From: Prevotellaceae bacterium
Lineage (GTDB): Bacteria; Bacteroidota; Bacteroidia; Bacteroidales; UBA932
Reading direction: 5' to 3'
DNA: 33,541 nucleotides
Assembly (NCBI GenBank): GCA_031270335.1
Contig: JAISXV010000103.1
Coordinates: 1 to 33,541, forward strand
Shown here: one piece after another, positions 8,177 to 15,513 of the stretch
How the letters are laid out: every line of letters begins with the position of its first letter
Position numbering within the stretch: position 1 is the stretch's first letter
Translations under genes and position numbers: made by a program
The notes under the pieces: generated by a model
Told to the model about the DNA's origin: nothing
The model's database searches: none
The model's input: the letters and a program-made list of their open reading frames with translations, nothing else

Positions 8177-9058
8177 TTATTCTGCCGTTTCCATCCGGTT
8201 TAACGAATCAATCATTCTCTCCAGACTTGAAAACCAGTGATTAATGTCAATTTCATATACCGATTTTATTTTAGCCTTGTTCAGGACTCCATATTTCGGA
8301 CGTTTTGCGGGAGTAGGATAATCGCTTGTTTCTATGGGATATATCTTACATTCCAATTCGTTCAGTTTCATTATTGCGCAAGCGAAATCGTACCAGCTGC
8401 AAACTCCTTCGTTGCTGTAATGGAAAATCCCGGCGACAAATTTTTTTTCACCCGAATTAATTTTGCCTGCAATCGCAAGTATTGCCGACGCCAAATCTTC
8501 TGCATACGTGGGAGTTCCGACCTGATCGAAAACTACGTCGAGCGATTTGCGCTCCTGACCCAACCGTATCATCGTCTTGACGAAATTGTTCCCGAATGTT
8601 GAATACAGCCACGAAGTCCTTATAACCAAAGATTTGGGATAACTTAACGCTTCGAGTTCGGCAGCTGCCTTACTTTTTCCGTATTCCGACTGCGGAGCGA
8701 CCAAATCGCGTTCTACGTAAGGCGTCGGCGATTTCCCGTCGAAAACGTAATCGGTGGATATCTGAATCAGGTACGAATCGTGTAACGAACACGATATCAC
8801 CAGATTCTTCACTGCATCGACGTTGATTTTCCACGCAAGCCGTTTCTCCGATTCTGCCTTATCGACAGCGGTATAGGCTGCGCAATTGATGACAAAATCA
8901 GGTTTTACTTCATCAAAAAACGTCGCACACGCTTGAATATCCGTTATATCCAATTCGTCCACATCGGTAAATACAAAATCAAACTTCGCATCTTTCGATA
9001 ACTTTTTCAATTCACTGCCAAGCTGCCCTTTGGCTCCCGTTACAAGTATCTTTTTCAT
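8177..9058 (-). CDS. rfbD: dTDP-4-dehydrorhamnose reductase
   Basis: RfbD/RmlD reduces dTDP-4-keto-L-rhamnose to dTDP-L-rhamnose, the last step in making this nucleotide sugar. The 293-residue protein starts with the NAD(P)-binding 'GAKGQLG' (Gly8, Gly11, Gly14). It carries the family phrase 'STDYVFDG' and the short-chain dehydrogenase pair Tyr126-xxx-Lys130 in 'SEYGKSK'. It starts 1 bp after the serA stop and is 12 bp from the ketoacyl synthase gene, inside a five-gene operon. The partner genes rfbA, rfbB and rfbC are absent from the window. An isolated rfbD is not rare in Bacteroidales, but its place between serA and a lipid cassette is unusual. Confidence 0.92.
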   Translation of the reverse strand: MKKILVTGAKGQLGSELKKLSKDAKFDFVFTDVDELDITDIQACATFFDEVKPDFVINCAAYTAVDKAESEKRLAWKINVDAVKNLVISCSLHDSYLIQISTDYVFDGKSPTPYVERDLVAPQSEYGKSKAAAELEALSYPKSLVIRTSWLYSTFGNNFVKTMIRLGQERKSLDVVFDQVGTPTYAEDLASAILAIAGKINSGEKKFVAGIFHYSNEGVCSWYDFACAIMKLNELECKIYPIETSDYPTPAKRPKYGVLNKAKIKSVYEIDINHWFSSLERMIDSLNRMETAE

Positions 9059-9059
9059 A

Positions 9060-9974
9060 TTATTTGTTCACTCGAAATTTTTCGTTGCCTGTTTCGAAAA
9101 AGTCAATTATCTGATTCAATGCCGCTACGGCTGCATTGATGTTTGCTTCTTCGGTTTCGGCGCCCATTTTCTTGGGTGTAGCGAAATATCTCATTCCAAA
9201 TTCTTTCATCTTTTCGTGACTGTCAGGCATCACGTCCGTACCGTACTTTATCCCCGGATTTTTCCTCATAGCGTTCAGCAAATCAATTTCATCGATGACT
9301 TCCTTGCGAGCGGTATTAATCAGTATGACGCTTTTCTTCAAGTTCTCCAATATATCCTTATTTATTGATTTAATGGTAGATGGAATCGCCGGAATGTTTA
9401 TCGAAATGACGTCGTTGTCCGAATAGAGTTCGTTGACCGATTTCACAGGAACAACGCCGTCGTCAATAAGGACGCTGTCGTCCACAAACGGGTCGAAAGC
9501 AGATACTTCCATTCCAAAACCTTTTGCCAAGCCCGCAACTAATTTTCCGACATTGCCATAAGCATGTATTCCAAGTTTTTTACCTTTCAGTTCGCTTCCT
9601 GTTCCGGGCAAAAACGTATTCCGGGCAAGGTAAATCATCAGACCCAGCGAGAGTTCTGCAACAGCGTTCGAATTTTGTCCGGGCGTGTTCATTACTACGA
9701 TGTTTCGCTCGCTACACGACTGCAAATCAACATTGTCGTATCCTGCTCCGGCGCGTACAACTATCTTTAAATTCGTAGCCGCATTCACGACCTCAGCCGT
9801 AACTTTGTCGGAACGTACTATCAACGCATCTGCGTCTTTAACTGCCTCTTCCAAATCGGATTGCTCTTTGTATTTTTCGAAAATAACCAATTCGTGTTTT
9901 GCTTGGGCAAGTTCTTTCAGTTGATTCACCGCAACTGATGAAAACGGTTTTTGTGTTGCTAATAATATTTTCAT
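9060..9974 (-). CDS. serA: D-3-phosphoglycerate dehydrogenase, short Lys-type form
   Basis: SerA oxidises 3-phosphoglycerate to 3-phosphohydroxypyruvate, the first step of serine synthesis. The 304-residue protein is a type III form without a C-terminal ACT domain. It has the nucleotide-binding stretch 'GIHAYGNVG' (135-143) and catalytic Arg223 in 'NTARKEVI'. The usual catalytic 'TPHxG' is replaced by 'ATPKKMGAE', with Lys268 in the His position. The usual Glu region reads 'TDVMPDSHEKM'. I recall the same 'ATPKKMGA' and the closing 'EKFRVNK' from Bacteroides SerA, so this is a lineage trait, not decay. The gene heads the minus-strand operon; serC is not adjacent. The family is secure; phosphoglycerate as substrate is very likely. 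Confidence 0.9.
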   Translation of the reverse strand: MKILLATQKPFSSVAVNQLKELAQAKHELVIFEKYKEQSDLEEAVKDADALIVRSDKVTAEVVNAATNLKIVVRAGAGYDNVDLQSCSERNIVVMNTPGQNSNAVAELSLGLMIYLARNTFLPGTGSELKGKKLGIHAYGNVGKLVAGLAKGFGMEVSAFDPFVDDSVLIDDGVVPVKSVNELYSDNDVISINIPAIPSTIKSINKDILENLKKSVILINTARKEVIDEIDLLNAMRKNPGIKYGTDVMPDSHEKMKEFGMRYFATPKKMGAETEEANINAAVAALNQIIDFFETGNEKFRVNK

Positions 9975-10015
9975 TTCTAATGCTTTATTTTGTTATACTA
10001 TCTTTATATCCGGCA

Positions 10016-10023
10016 CAAAGATA
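10016..10023 (-). promoter_or_regulatory. serA: -7 promoter element of the serA-rfbD-KAS operon
   Basis: On the minus strand TATCTTTG exactly matches TAnnTTTG and lies about 42 bp upstream of the serA start. No TTTG lies at the usual 19-21 bp spacing; the nearest is too close (10035-10038). No other promoter is visible before the trifunctional gene, so this one may drive all five genes. Confidence 0.55.
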
Positions 10024-10040
10024 TATATTTTTTTCAAAAT

Positions 10041-10154
10041 ACAATAGATTCGCCTGACGCCGAAAAATTAAAAGAATTGCTGGACAACATTGAACAATCG
10101 TTTTTTCGCTATGAAATAGACAAAAGCGAGCGTAACAATTTGAAATGCACTTAA
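10041..10154 (+). pseudogene. Orphan coding-like fragment upstream of tRNA-Ser
   Basis: The plus strand is open from 9981 to a TAA at 10152-10154. From about 10041 the translation reads like ordinary protein: '[19 protein letters not shown]' continuing into '[18 protein letters not shown]'. It is charged, helix-prone and uses neighbour-like codons. No start codon or ribosome site precedes it, and the region just upstream holds the serA promoter, so it looks like the 3' remnant of a lost gene. It ends 13 bp before the tRNA promoter's -33 element. I do not recognise the family. Chance is possible for about 37 codons. Confidence 0.4.
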
Positions 10155-10167
10155 AAAGCAGCGAAAT

Positions 10168-10198
10168 TTTGATAATCGAAAAAAACGTTTTACCTTTG
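10168..10198 (+). promoter_or_regulatory. Promoter of tRNA-Ser
   Basis: TTTG at 10168-10171 and TACCTTTG at 10191-10198 are separated by 19 bp, an exact match to the Bacteroidetes TTTG-N19-21-TAnnTTTG promoter. The tRNA begins 12 bp after the -7 element. Confidence 0.8.
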
Positions 10199-10209
10199 CA
10201 CCCGCAATT

Positions 10210-10294
10210 GGAGAGATGGCAGAGTGGTCGATTGCGGCGGTCTTGAAAACCGTTGAACCGAGAGGTTCCAGGGGTTCGAATCCCTTTCTCTCCG
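10210..10294 (+). tRNA. tRNA-Ser (anticodon UGA)
   Basis: The 85-nt sequence folds as a class II tRNA. The acceptor stem pairs 10210-10216 (GGAGAGA) with 10287-10293 (TCTCTCC), leaving discriminator G at 10294. The anticodon loop at 10242-10248 contains TGA at 10244-10246, reading serine UCA-type codons. A long variable arm (GAACC...GGTTC) and a T-arm with TTCGAAT are present. The 3' CCA is not encoded, which is common in Bacteroidota. It has its own promoter just upstream. Confidence 0.96.
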
Positions 10295-10358
10295 CTGATA
10301 GATTGATAGTTATCGTTTAGATTTGTATCCGGTTTTGTATTAAAAAAGGAATGGAAAA

Positions 10359-11006
10359 ATGAAAAAAATTGCAGTAATTCTCTCCGGATGTGGAGTGTCG
10401 GATGGCGCCGAAATACACGAAGCCACTCTTGCATTATTAGCAATCAGGAAGGCTGGATGTGATTATTCGGTATTTGCGCCCGACAAAGAACAGACAGATG
10501 TAGTGAATCATTATACCGGCGCTAATGTGCAGGAAAAAAGAAATATCCTTGTCGAAGCGGCGCGTATCGCGAGAGGAAGAGCCTTGCCGCTCGCCGAACT
10601 CAATCCCGAAAAATTCGACGCAATCGTTTTTCCCGGAGGATTCGGTGTAGCAAAAAATCTTTCGGACTTTGCATATAAGGGTGAAAACTATTCTGTTATC
10701 CCCGAAGTGGAAAAAGTTTTGCGTAAGGCAAACGAACTGAAAAAGCCCATTGGAGCGATGTGTATCTCGCCTGTTTTGCTTGCTAAAGTATTCAAAGGCT
10801 GCAAAATAACATTGGGAGCGGTCAGCGATGCGTCGAAAGCTGCCGAAAAGAACGGAGCGGAACATGTTGTCGTCGGTCACGGCGAAACAGTTGTAGATGA
10901 GAAATACAGACTTGTTACGACTCCGGCGTACATGCTCAACGCTAATATTGAGCAGATTGCCGAAAGCGCTGATAATTTGATAAAAGAACTGTTGAAACTT
11001 ATTTGA
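10359..11006 (+). CDS. elbB: ElbB/SCRP-27A-like DJ-1/PfpI superfamily protein (glyoxalase-type)
   Basis: The 215-residue protein matches the ElbB group of class I glutamine-amidotransferase-like proteins. It opens with 'VILSGCGVSDGAEIHEA', has the nucleophile-elbow phrase 'GAMCISPVLLA' with Cys135, and contains 'VFPGGFGVAKNLSDFA' near 90-105. Enterobacterial ElbB has been linked to isoprenoid production and has glyoxalase-like activity in vitro; its cellular role is unclear. The start follows an AGGA-type ribosome site about 10 bp upstream, and a TAGATTTG at 10318-10325 is a possible -7 element. The stop abuts the folE start with no gap, so translation of the two is probably coupled. Confidence 0.9.
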   Translation: MKKIAVILSGCGVSDGAEIHEATLALLAIRKAGCDYSVFAPDKEQTDVVNHYTGANVQEKRNILVEAARIARGRALPLAELNPEKFDAIVFPGGFGVAKNLSDFAYKGENYSVIPEVEKVLRKANELKKPIGAMCISPVLLAKVFKGCKITLGAVSDASKAAEKNGAEHVVVGHGETVVDEKYRLVTTPAYMLNANIEQIAESADNLIKELLKLI

Positions 11007-11621
11007 ATGCAGATATTCAATGACAGTGAGGGTTACGAAAAACTGCAGGGACCCGAGGACGTCGAAAAGACACAACAACTGAGCGTTTTGTACCGGCAAA
11101 TCATCGAACTGCTGGGCGAAAACAGCGAACGCGAAGGTCTGCTGAAAACTCCGAAACGTGTAGCGCGAGCAATGCAGTTTCTTACGCAAGGTTATGATAT
11201 TGACCCTGCTGCGATAATTAATTCGGCAAAGTTCAAGGAAGATTACAAGCAAATGGTTCTGGTTAAGGACATTGAAATGTATTCGATGTGCGAACATCAC
11301 ATACTTCCGTTCTATGGGAAAGTGCATGTGGCGTATATTCCAAACGGATATATCACCGGATTGAGCAAGATTGCCAGAGTTGTCGATGCTTTTTCGCGCC
11401 GGTTGCAGGTGCAGGAACGGTTGACGCTCGAAATCCGCGACTGTATCCACGAGGCTCTGAATCCTTTGGGAGTGGCGGTAGTTATCGAAGCGGCTCATAC
11501 ATGTATGCAAATCCGCGGCGTTCAGAAACAAAATTCAGTAACCGTTACTTCTGCGTTTACCGGAGTGTTTCTCAAAGATAACCGTACAAGAGAAGAATTT
11601 ATTCATCTTATTAAAAATTGA
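11007..11621 (+). CDS. folE: GTP cyclohydrolase I
   Basis: FolE converts GTP to dihydroneopterin triphosphate, the entry to folate (and in some bacteria tetrahydrobiopterin or queuosine) synthesis. The 204-residue protein carries 'MCEHHILPF' with Cys95 and His97/His98, and '[10 protein letters not shown]' with Cys166. These supply the three zinc ligands of the type I enzyme. '[17 protein letters not shown]' and 'TSAFTG' complete the family pattern. Its ATG directly follows the elbB stop. A 94-residue unknown gene follows after 28 bp. Confidence 0.97.
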   Translation: MQIFNDSEGYEKLQGPEDVEKTQQLSVLYRQIIELLGENSEREGLLKTPKRVARAMQFLTQGYDIDPAAIINSAKFKEDYKQMVLVKDIEMYSMCEHHILPFYGKVHVAYIPNGYITGLSKIARVVDAFSRRLQVQERLTLEIRDCIHEALNPLGVAVVIEAAHTCMQIRGVQKQNSVTVTSAFTGVFLKDNRTREEFIHLIKN

Positions 11622-11649
11622 AAATTTATATAATTAAAAACACAGAAAA

Positions 11650-11934
11650 ATGGCAAATATTAGAAATTTAAAGAAAGATATCGCTTTTTTAGTTAGCGAA
11701 GTTATCTCCGACAGTCAACTGTTTATATTGCTTAATCCCAAGCAAAATACCGATGCGGCATATTCTATTATCGAAGATGCAGTCGAGATGTATAACCTTA
11801 TGTTTCAGAGGGCAAATCATCCCGACGGAAAAGATAACCCGAAATTGGTTAAGCAGCATTATCGGACTTTGCGGACAGATTTGTTAAGTCAAACCAACAG
11901 TCTTTTCGAGCGGATAAGCAAGCTGAAAGACTGA
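11650..11934 (+). CDS. Small conserved-looking helical protein of unknown function
   Basis: This 94-residue protein is almost entirely helix-prone and soluble, with no signal peptide or membrane segment. Visible stretches are 'NLKKDIAFLVSEVISDSQ' and a C-terminal amphipathic helix ending in 'LFERISKLKD'. Codon use and spacing (28 bp after folE, 22 bp before the next gene) fit a genuine gene of the same operon. I recall similar short proteins from Bacteroidales but cannot name a domain. Nothing in the sequence indicates a catalytic function; a small helical regulator or adaptor is possible. Confidence 0.75.
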   Translation: MANIRNLKKDIAFLVSEVISDSQLFILLNPKQNTDAAYSIIEDAVEMYNLMFQRANHPDGKDNPKLVKQHYRTLRTDLLSQTNSLFERISKLKD

Positions 11935-11956
11935 TTATTCCGTAACATATCCGGCT

Positions 11957-13471
11957 ATGCAAATCGAAATAATGGATACTAGCTTGCGCGATGGCGAACA
12001 GACATCGGGAGTGTCTTATACCGCATCCGAAAAATTACATATATCGCGCCTGTTGCTCGAAGAAGTGAAAGTTGACCGCATCGAAGTCGCTTCGGCACGT
12101 GTGTCGGCGGGAGAGTTGGAGGCTGTTCAACGAATAACCAAATGGGCAGATAAAAACAACCGTCTGGATCAGATTGAAGTGCTGGCATTTATCGACGGCA
12201 CGAAATCGCTGGACTGGATACGCAACGCAGGAGCGAAAGTGGTGAACCTGTTGAGCAAAGGCTCTCTCAAACATCTCATCGGTCAATTGCGCAAATCGCC
12301 GGAAGAGCATGTCGCCGATATTCGCAAACTCGTTGATACACTTGCGGAATCGGGAATGAAAGCGAATATCTATCTCGAAGACTGGAGTAACGGTATGCGC
12401 CATTCGAAAGGATATGTGTTTTATATGGTTGACCATCTGAAAGACATGTCGATACAACGTATTATGTTGCCCGATACGCTGGGAATGCTGTCGCCGAATG
12501 AGGTTTTTGATTTTTGTAAAGAGATGTGCAGCCGTTATCCGGATGTTCATTTTGATTTTCACGCTCATAACGACTATGACCTTGCCGTTGCCAACACTAT
12601 GGCGGCAGTGAAAGCCGGAGTGAAAGGTATCCATGCAACTGTTAACGGACTCGGCGAACGTGCCGGAAATACGCCTTTGGCAAGTATCGTCGCTGTGATT
12701 AAAGACCATACGGATAGACAGTTAAATGTAAACGAGGGCAAACTGACTTTTGTGTCGAAAATGGTGGAGACATTTTCGGGAATACGGATACCTGCAAACA
12801 AACCGGTCGTCGGGGAAAATGTCTTTACGCAGGCTTCCGGCGTCCATGCCGACGGCGATAATAAGGACAAACTGTATTACAACGACCTCCTTCCCGAACG
12901 TTTCGGCAGAGTCCGCAAATACGCGCTCGGAAAAACATCAGGGAAATCGAATATCCTTAAAAATCTTGAAGAAATGGGTATTCCGCTCGATTCCGAAGCC
13001 ATGCAACTCGTTACAAACCGCGTGATTGAACTGAGCGACCGTAAAGAAAACGTAACAGCGGAAGATTTGCCGTATATCATATCCGACGTTCTGCAAAGCG
13101 AAGGTGTCGAACAAAAAATCCGGATTCGCAATTATTCCCTGAATGTCGCCAAAGGATTGAAATCGGTGGCTACGCTCAGCATCGAAATCAACGGAAAATG
13201 TTACGAAGAAACTTCCGCCGGCGACGGTCAGTATGACGCTTTTGTGAACGCTCTGCGGAAAGTTTATGCTTCTCTGAACGTGGAACTGCCACGACTGACT
13301 GATTATGTGGTAACTATCCCGCCCGGAGGTAAAACGGACGCTTTAGTCGAAACCGTAATCACCTGGCAAAACGGTGGTAAGGAGTTCAGAACACGAGGAC
13401 TTGATTCGGACCAAACTGTTTCGGCAATTCAGGCTACCGTCAAAATGCTGAATATCGTTAATATTATTTGA
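11957..13471 (+). CDS. 2-isopropylmalate synthase / citramalate synthase family enzyme
   Basis: The 504-residue protein is a DRE-TIM metallolyase of the LeuA group. It condenses acetyl-CoA with a 2-oxo acid. The TIM-barrel start has 'DTSLRDGEQTSG' with catalytic Arg11 and metal-binding Asp12. The metal-binding HxH is His202/His204 in 'FHAHNDYDLA', and 'VNGLGERAGNTPL' (about 229-241) is the family signature. A C-terminal LeuA-type regulatory/dimerisation domain spans about 375-500. This subtype, starting at the barrel without the usual N-terminal extension, is found in Bacteroidales beside or instead of canonical LeuA. Isopropylmalate, citramalate or homocitrate could be the product. No leuB, leuC or leuD gene is nearby. 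Confidence 0.83.
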   Translation: MQIEIMDTSLRDGEQTSGVSYTASEKLHISRLLLEEVKVDRIEVASARVSAGELEAVQRITKWADKNNRLDQIEVLAFIDGTKSLDWIRNAGAKVVNLLSKGSLKHLIGQLRKSPEEHVADIRKLVDTLAESGMKANIYLEDWSNGMRHSKGYVFYMVDHLKDMSIQRIMLPDTLGMLSPNEVFDFCKEMCSRYPDVHFDFHAHNDYDLAVANTMAAVKAGVKGIHATVNGLGERAGNTPLASIVAVIKDHTDRQLNVNEGKLTFVSKMVETFSGIRIPANKPVVGENVFTQASGVHADGDNKDKLYYNDLLPERFGRVRKYALGKTSGKSNILKNLEEMGIPLDSEAMQLVTNRVIELSDRKENVTAEDLPYIISDVLQSEGVEQKIRIRNYSLNVAKGLKSVATLSIEINGKCYEETSAGDGQYDAFVNALRKVYASLNVELPRLTDYVVTIPPGGKTDALVETVITWQNGGKEFRTRGLDSDQTVSAIQATVKMLNIVNII

Positions 13472-13486
13472 AACAGAAAATATTTA

Positions 13487-14614
13487 ATGAAGATAGGATT
13501 CGACGCAAAAAGAGCGATTCAAAACAATACCGGCTTGGGAAATTACAGCAGATATGTTATTGAAATATTGTCAGAATATTATTCTGATAATCAATATATT
13601 CTCTTTGCACCACGCGAAAAGGAAAATGCTCGGTTGAAAACGATTTTGTCACGAACAAATATTTCTTTTGTTTTTCCTCACGGAATTTCCAAAACCTTTT
13701 CTTCGCTTTGGCGAATGTTCGGCATAAAAAAAGATATCCGAAAAAACGATATTGATGTCTATCACGGACTTAGCAACGAATTACCGGTCGGAATCAGACG
13801 AACGAACGCCAAATCCATCGTAACAATTCACGACTTGATTTTTCTCCGTTATCCCGAATATTACAAACTAATTGACCGTATAATTTATCGTTTCAAATTC
13901 AAACTTGCCTGCCGTAACGCCGACAAAATCATTGCCATAAGCGAGTGTACCAAACGGGATATCATTTCGTTTTTCCATATTCCCGAAGAAAAAATAATAG
14001 TTATATATCAGGGTTGTCATCCCAATTTCCGACAAAAAGTTTCCGGCGAAAAAAAGTCGGAGATATCGGAAAAATATTGTTTACCTGCCCGTTTTATCCT
14101 GTCCGTAGGAAGCGTTGAAACGCGTAAAAACCTGCTGCTTGCGGTGAAAGCATTAAAAAATATTCCGGAAGATATTCATTTAGTCGCCGCAGGAAAATCA
14201 ACGCCATATCAGTCGGAGGTGGAACAATACGCCGAAAAGGCAGGGCTGAAATCCCGTTTGCATATTCTTAATAATGTTTTATTTGAAGATTTACCGGCTT
14301 TATATCAGTCGGCGGCTGTGTTTGTTTATTCTTCGTTTTTCGAGGGGTTCGGTATTCCGGTTATCGAAGCTTTGACGAGCGAAATTCCAGTTATCGCAGC
14401 CACCGGTTCCTGTCTGGAAGAAGCCGGAGGTCCAGGCTCAATGTACGTTAATCCCAATAACGAAGCCGAATTGTCGAAAAAAATCATAGAAATTCTTACT
14501 GATAAAAACTTGGCAAAGAATATGATCGAAACAGGTAAAGAATATGTAAAACGCTTTTCGGAAAAAATCATCGCAGCAAAAATAGGATCTGAATTTTCAG
14601 AATTAAAGAATTAA
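13487..14614 (+). CDS. Glycosyltransferase, GT-B fold, family 4 type
   Basis: The 375-residue cytoplasmic protein has the GT4 (glycosyl transferases group 1) layout. An N-terminal acceptor domain contains 'NNTGLGNYSRYVIE' and 'IVTIHDLIFL'. The C-terminal nucleotide-sugar domain begins near 'ILSVGSVETRKNLLLAVKAL' (204-223). It has the EX7E motif at Glu286...Glu294 in 'FEGFGIPVIEAL', and mannosyl- or rhamnosyl-type GT4 enzymes share these features. It is 15 bp after the LeuA-like gene and 32 bp before a second glycosyltransferase, so both probably build one surface glycan or lipopolysaccharide part. The sugar and acceptor cannot be told. Confidence 0.87.
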   Translation: MKIGFDAKRAIQNNTGLGNYSRYVIEILSEYYSDNQYILFAPREKENARLKTILSRTNISFVFPHGISKTFSSLWRMFGIKKDIRKNDIDVYHGLSNELPVGIRRTNAKSIVTIHDLIFLRYPEYYKLIDRIIYRFKFKLACRNADKIIAISECTKRDIISFFHIPEEKIIVIYQGCHPNFRQKVSGEKKSEISEKYCLPARFILSVGSVETRKNLLLAVKALKNIPEDIHLVAAGKSTPYQSEVEQYAEKAGLKSRLHILNNVLFEDLPALYQSAAVFVYSSFFEGFGIPVIEALTSEIPVIAATGSCLEEAGGPGSMYVNPNNEAELSKKIIEILTDKNLAKNMIETGKEYVKRFSEKIIAAKIGSEFSELKN

Positions 14615-14646
14615 CATAATAAAATAAATATAACGAAATATAAAAC

Positions 14647-15513
14647 ATGAAAATAGCAGGATTCAGTTTCATTCGTAACGCCATTCAGTACGATTATCCA
14701 ATTGTAGAAGCCATATTGTCAATACTGCCATTGTGCGACGAATTTGTTATTGCCGTAGGAAAATCGGACGACGACACCTTGGAACTAATCAAAAATATCA
14801 ACTCGCCAAAAATCCGTATCATCGAAACCGTTTGGGACGATTCGTTACGAAAAGGCGGAGCAGCGCTGGCACAGGAAACCGATAAAGCATTTCGTGCCGT
14901 TTCGGACGACGTGGATTGGGCGTTTTATATTCAGGCTGACGAATGTTTACACGAACAGTATCACGACATTGTAAGAGAAGCAATGCTGCGATGGAAAGAT
15001 GACGCTCATGTGGACGGATTGCTTTTTCATTACAAACATTTCTATGGTTCATACGATTACGTCGGCATTGCCCCATGGTGGTACAGAAACGAAATAAGAG
15101 TCGTCCGCAAAAACAAAAATATCTATTCCTACCGTGACGCGCAAGGTTTCAGAAAAGACGATAATAAAAAATTGAACGTCAAAGCCATTGACGCCGTTAT
15201 CTATCATTACGGCTGGGTGAAACATCCGTCTAAAATGCAAAAGAAAATCAACAGTTTCGTTAAACTCTATCGCAAAGACACTGAAAACAATATCGCCAAA
15301 GCCGAAGAGTTCGATTATTCAAACATTGATGCTTTGAGCCGTTTCGATGGAACTCATCCCGAAGTGATGCGTGAGCGCATCGAACGTATGAACTGGAAAT
15401 TCGACCACGACATAAGTAAACGAAATCTCTCGTTCAAATACAAATTCAAGATGTTAGTTGAAAAACTGACAGGTTACCGAATATTCGAATATTGCAACTA
15501 TAAAAAAATATAA
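14647..15513 (+). CDS. Glycosyltransferase, GT-A fold, family 2-like
   Basis: The 288-residue protein resembles GT2-type enzymes. It has an N-terminal nucleotide-binding region ('AGFSFIRNAIQYDYPIVEAI'), a 'GKSDDDTLELI' loop typical of this group, and the acidic metal-site motif 'QADE' at 96-99. No membrane segment is visible, so it should act in the cytoplasm or at the inner membrane face. Its stop codon is followed directly by the start of the next gene with no gap. It pairs with the GT4 gene upstream in glycan assembly. Donor and acceptor are unknown. Confidence 0.78.
   Translation: MKIAGFSFIRNAIQYDYPIVEAILSILPLCDEFVIAVGKSDDDTLELIKNINSPKIRIIETVWDDSLRKGGAALAQETDKAFRAVSDDVDWAFYIQADECLHEQYHDIVREAMLRWKDDAHVDGLLFHYKHFYGSYDYVGIAPWWYRNEIRVVRKNKNIYSYRDAQGFRKDDNKKLNVKAIDAVIYHYGWVKHPSKMQKKINSFVKLYRKDTENNIAKAEEFDYSNIDALSRFDGTHPEVMRERIERMNWKFDHDISKRNLSFKYKFKMLVEKLTGYRIFEYCNYKKI

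Noticed and set aside
10210-10294. tRNA-Ser as an integration site for a mobile element
   Set aside because: No integrase gene, no repeat of the tRNA 3' end and no foreign-looking genes downstream; the coding fragment lies on the 5' side, not the usual insertion side.
9985-10443. A 152-codon minus-strand open frame containing '[19 protein letters not shown]'
   Set aside because: It is the antisense of tRNA-Ser, a well-known false protein, and it also crosses the serA promoter and the 5' end of elbB.
10437-11531. A 364-codon minus-strand open frame
   Set aside because: It is antisense to elbB and folE, whose motifs are clear; its translation is rich in Phe, Cys and Arg with no domain and no ribosome site.
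12035-12709. A 224-codon minus-strand open frame
   Set aside because: It lies fully antisense to the catalytic core of the LeuA-like gene and shows shadow-type composition.
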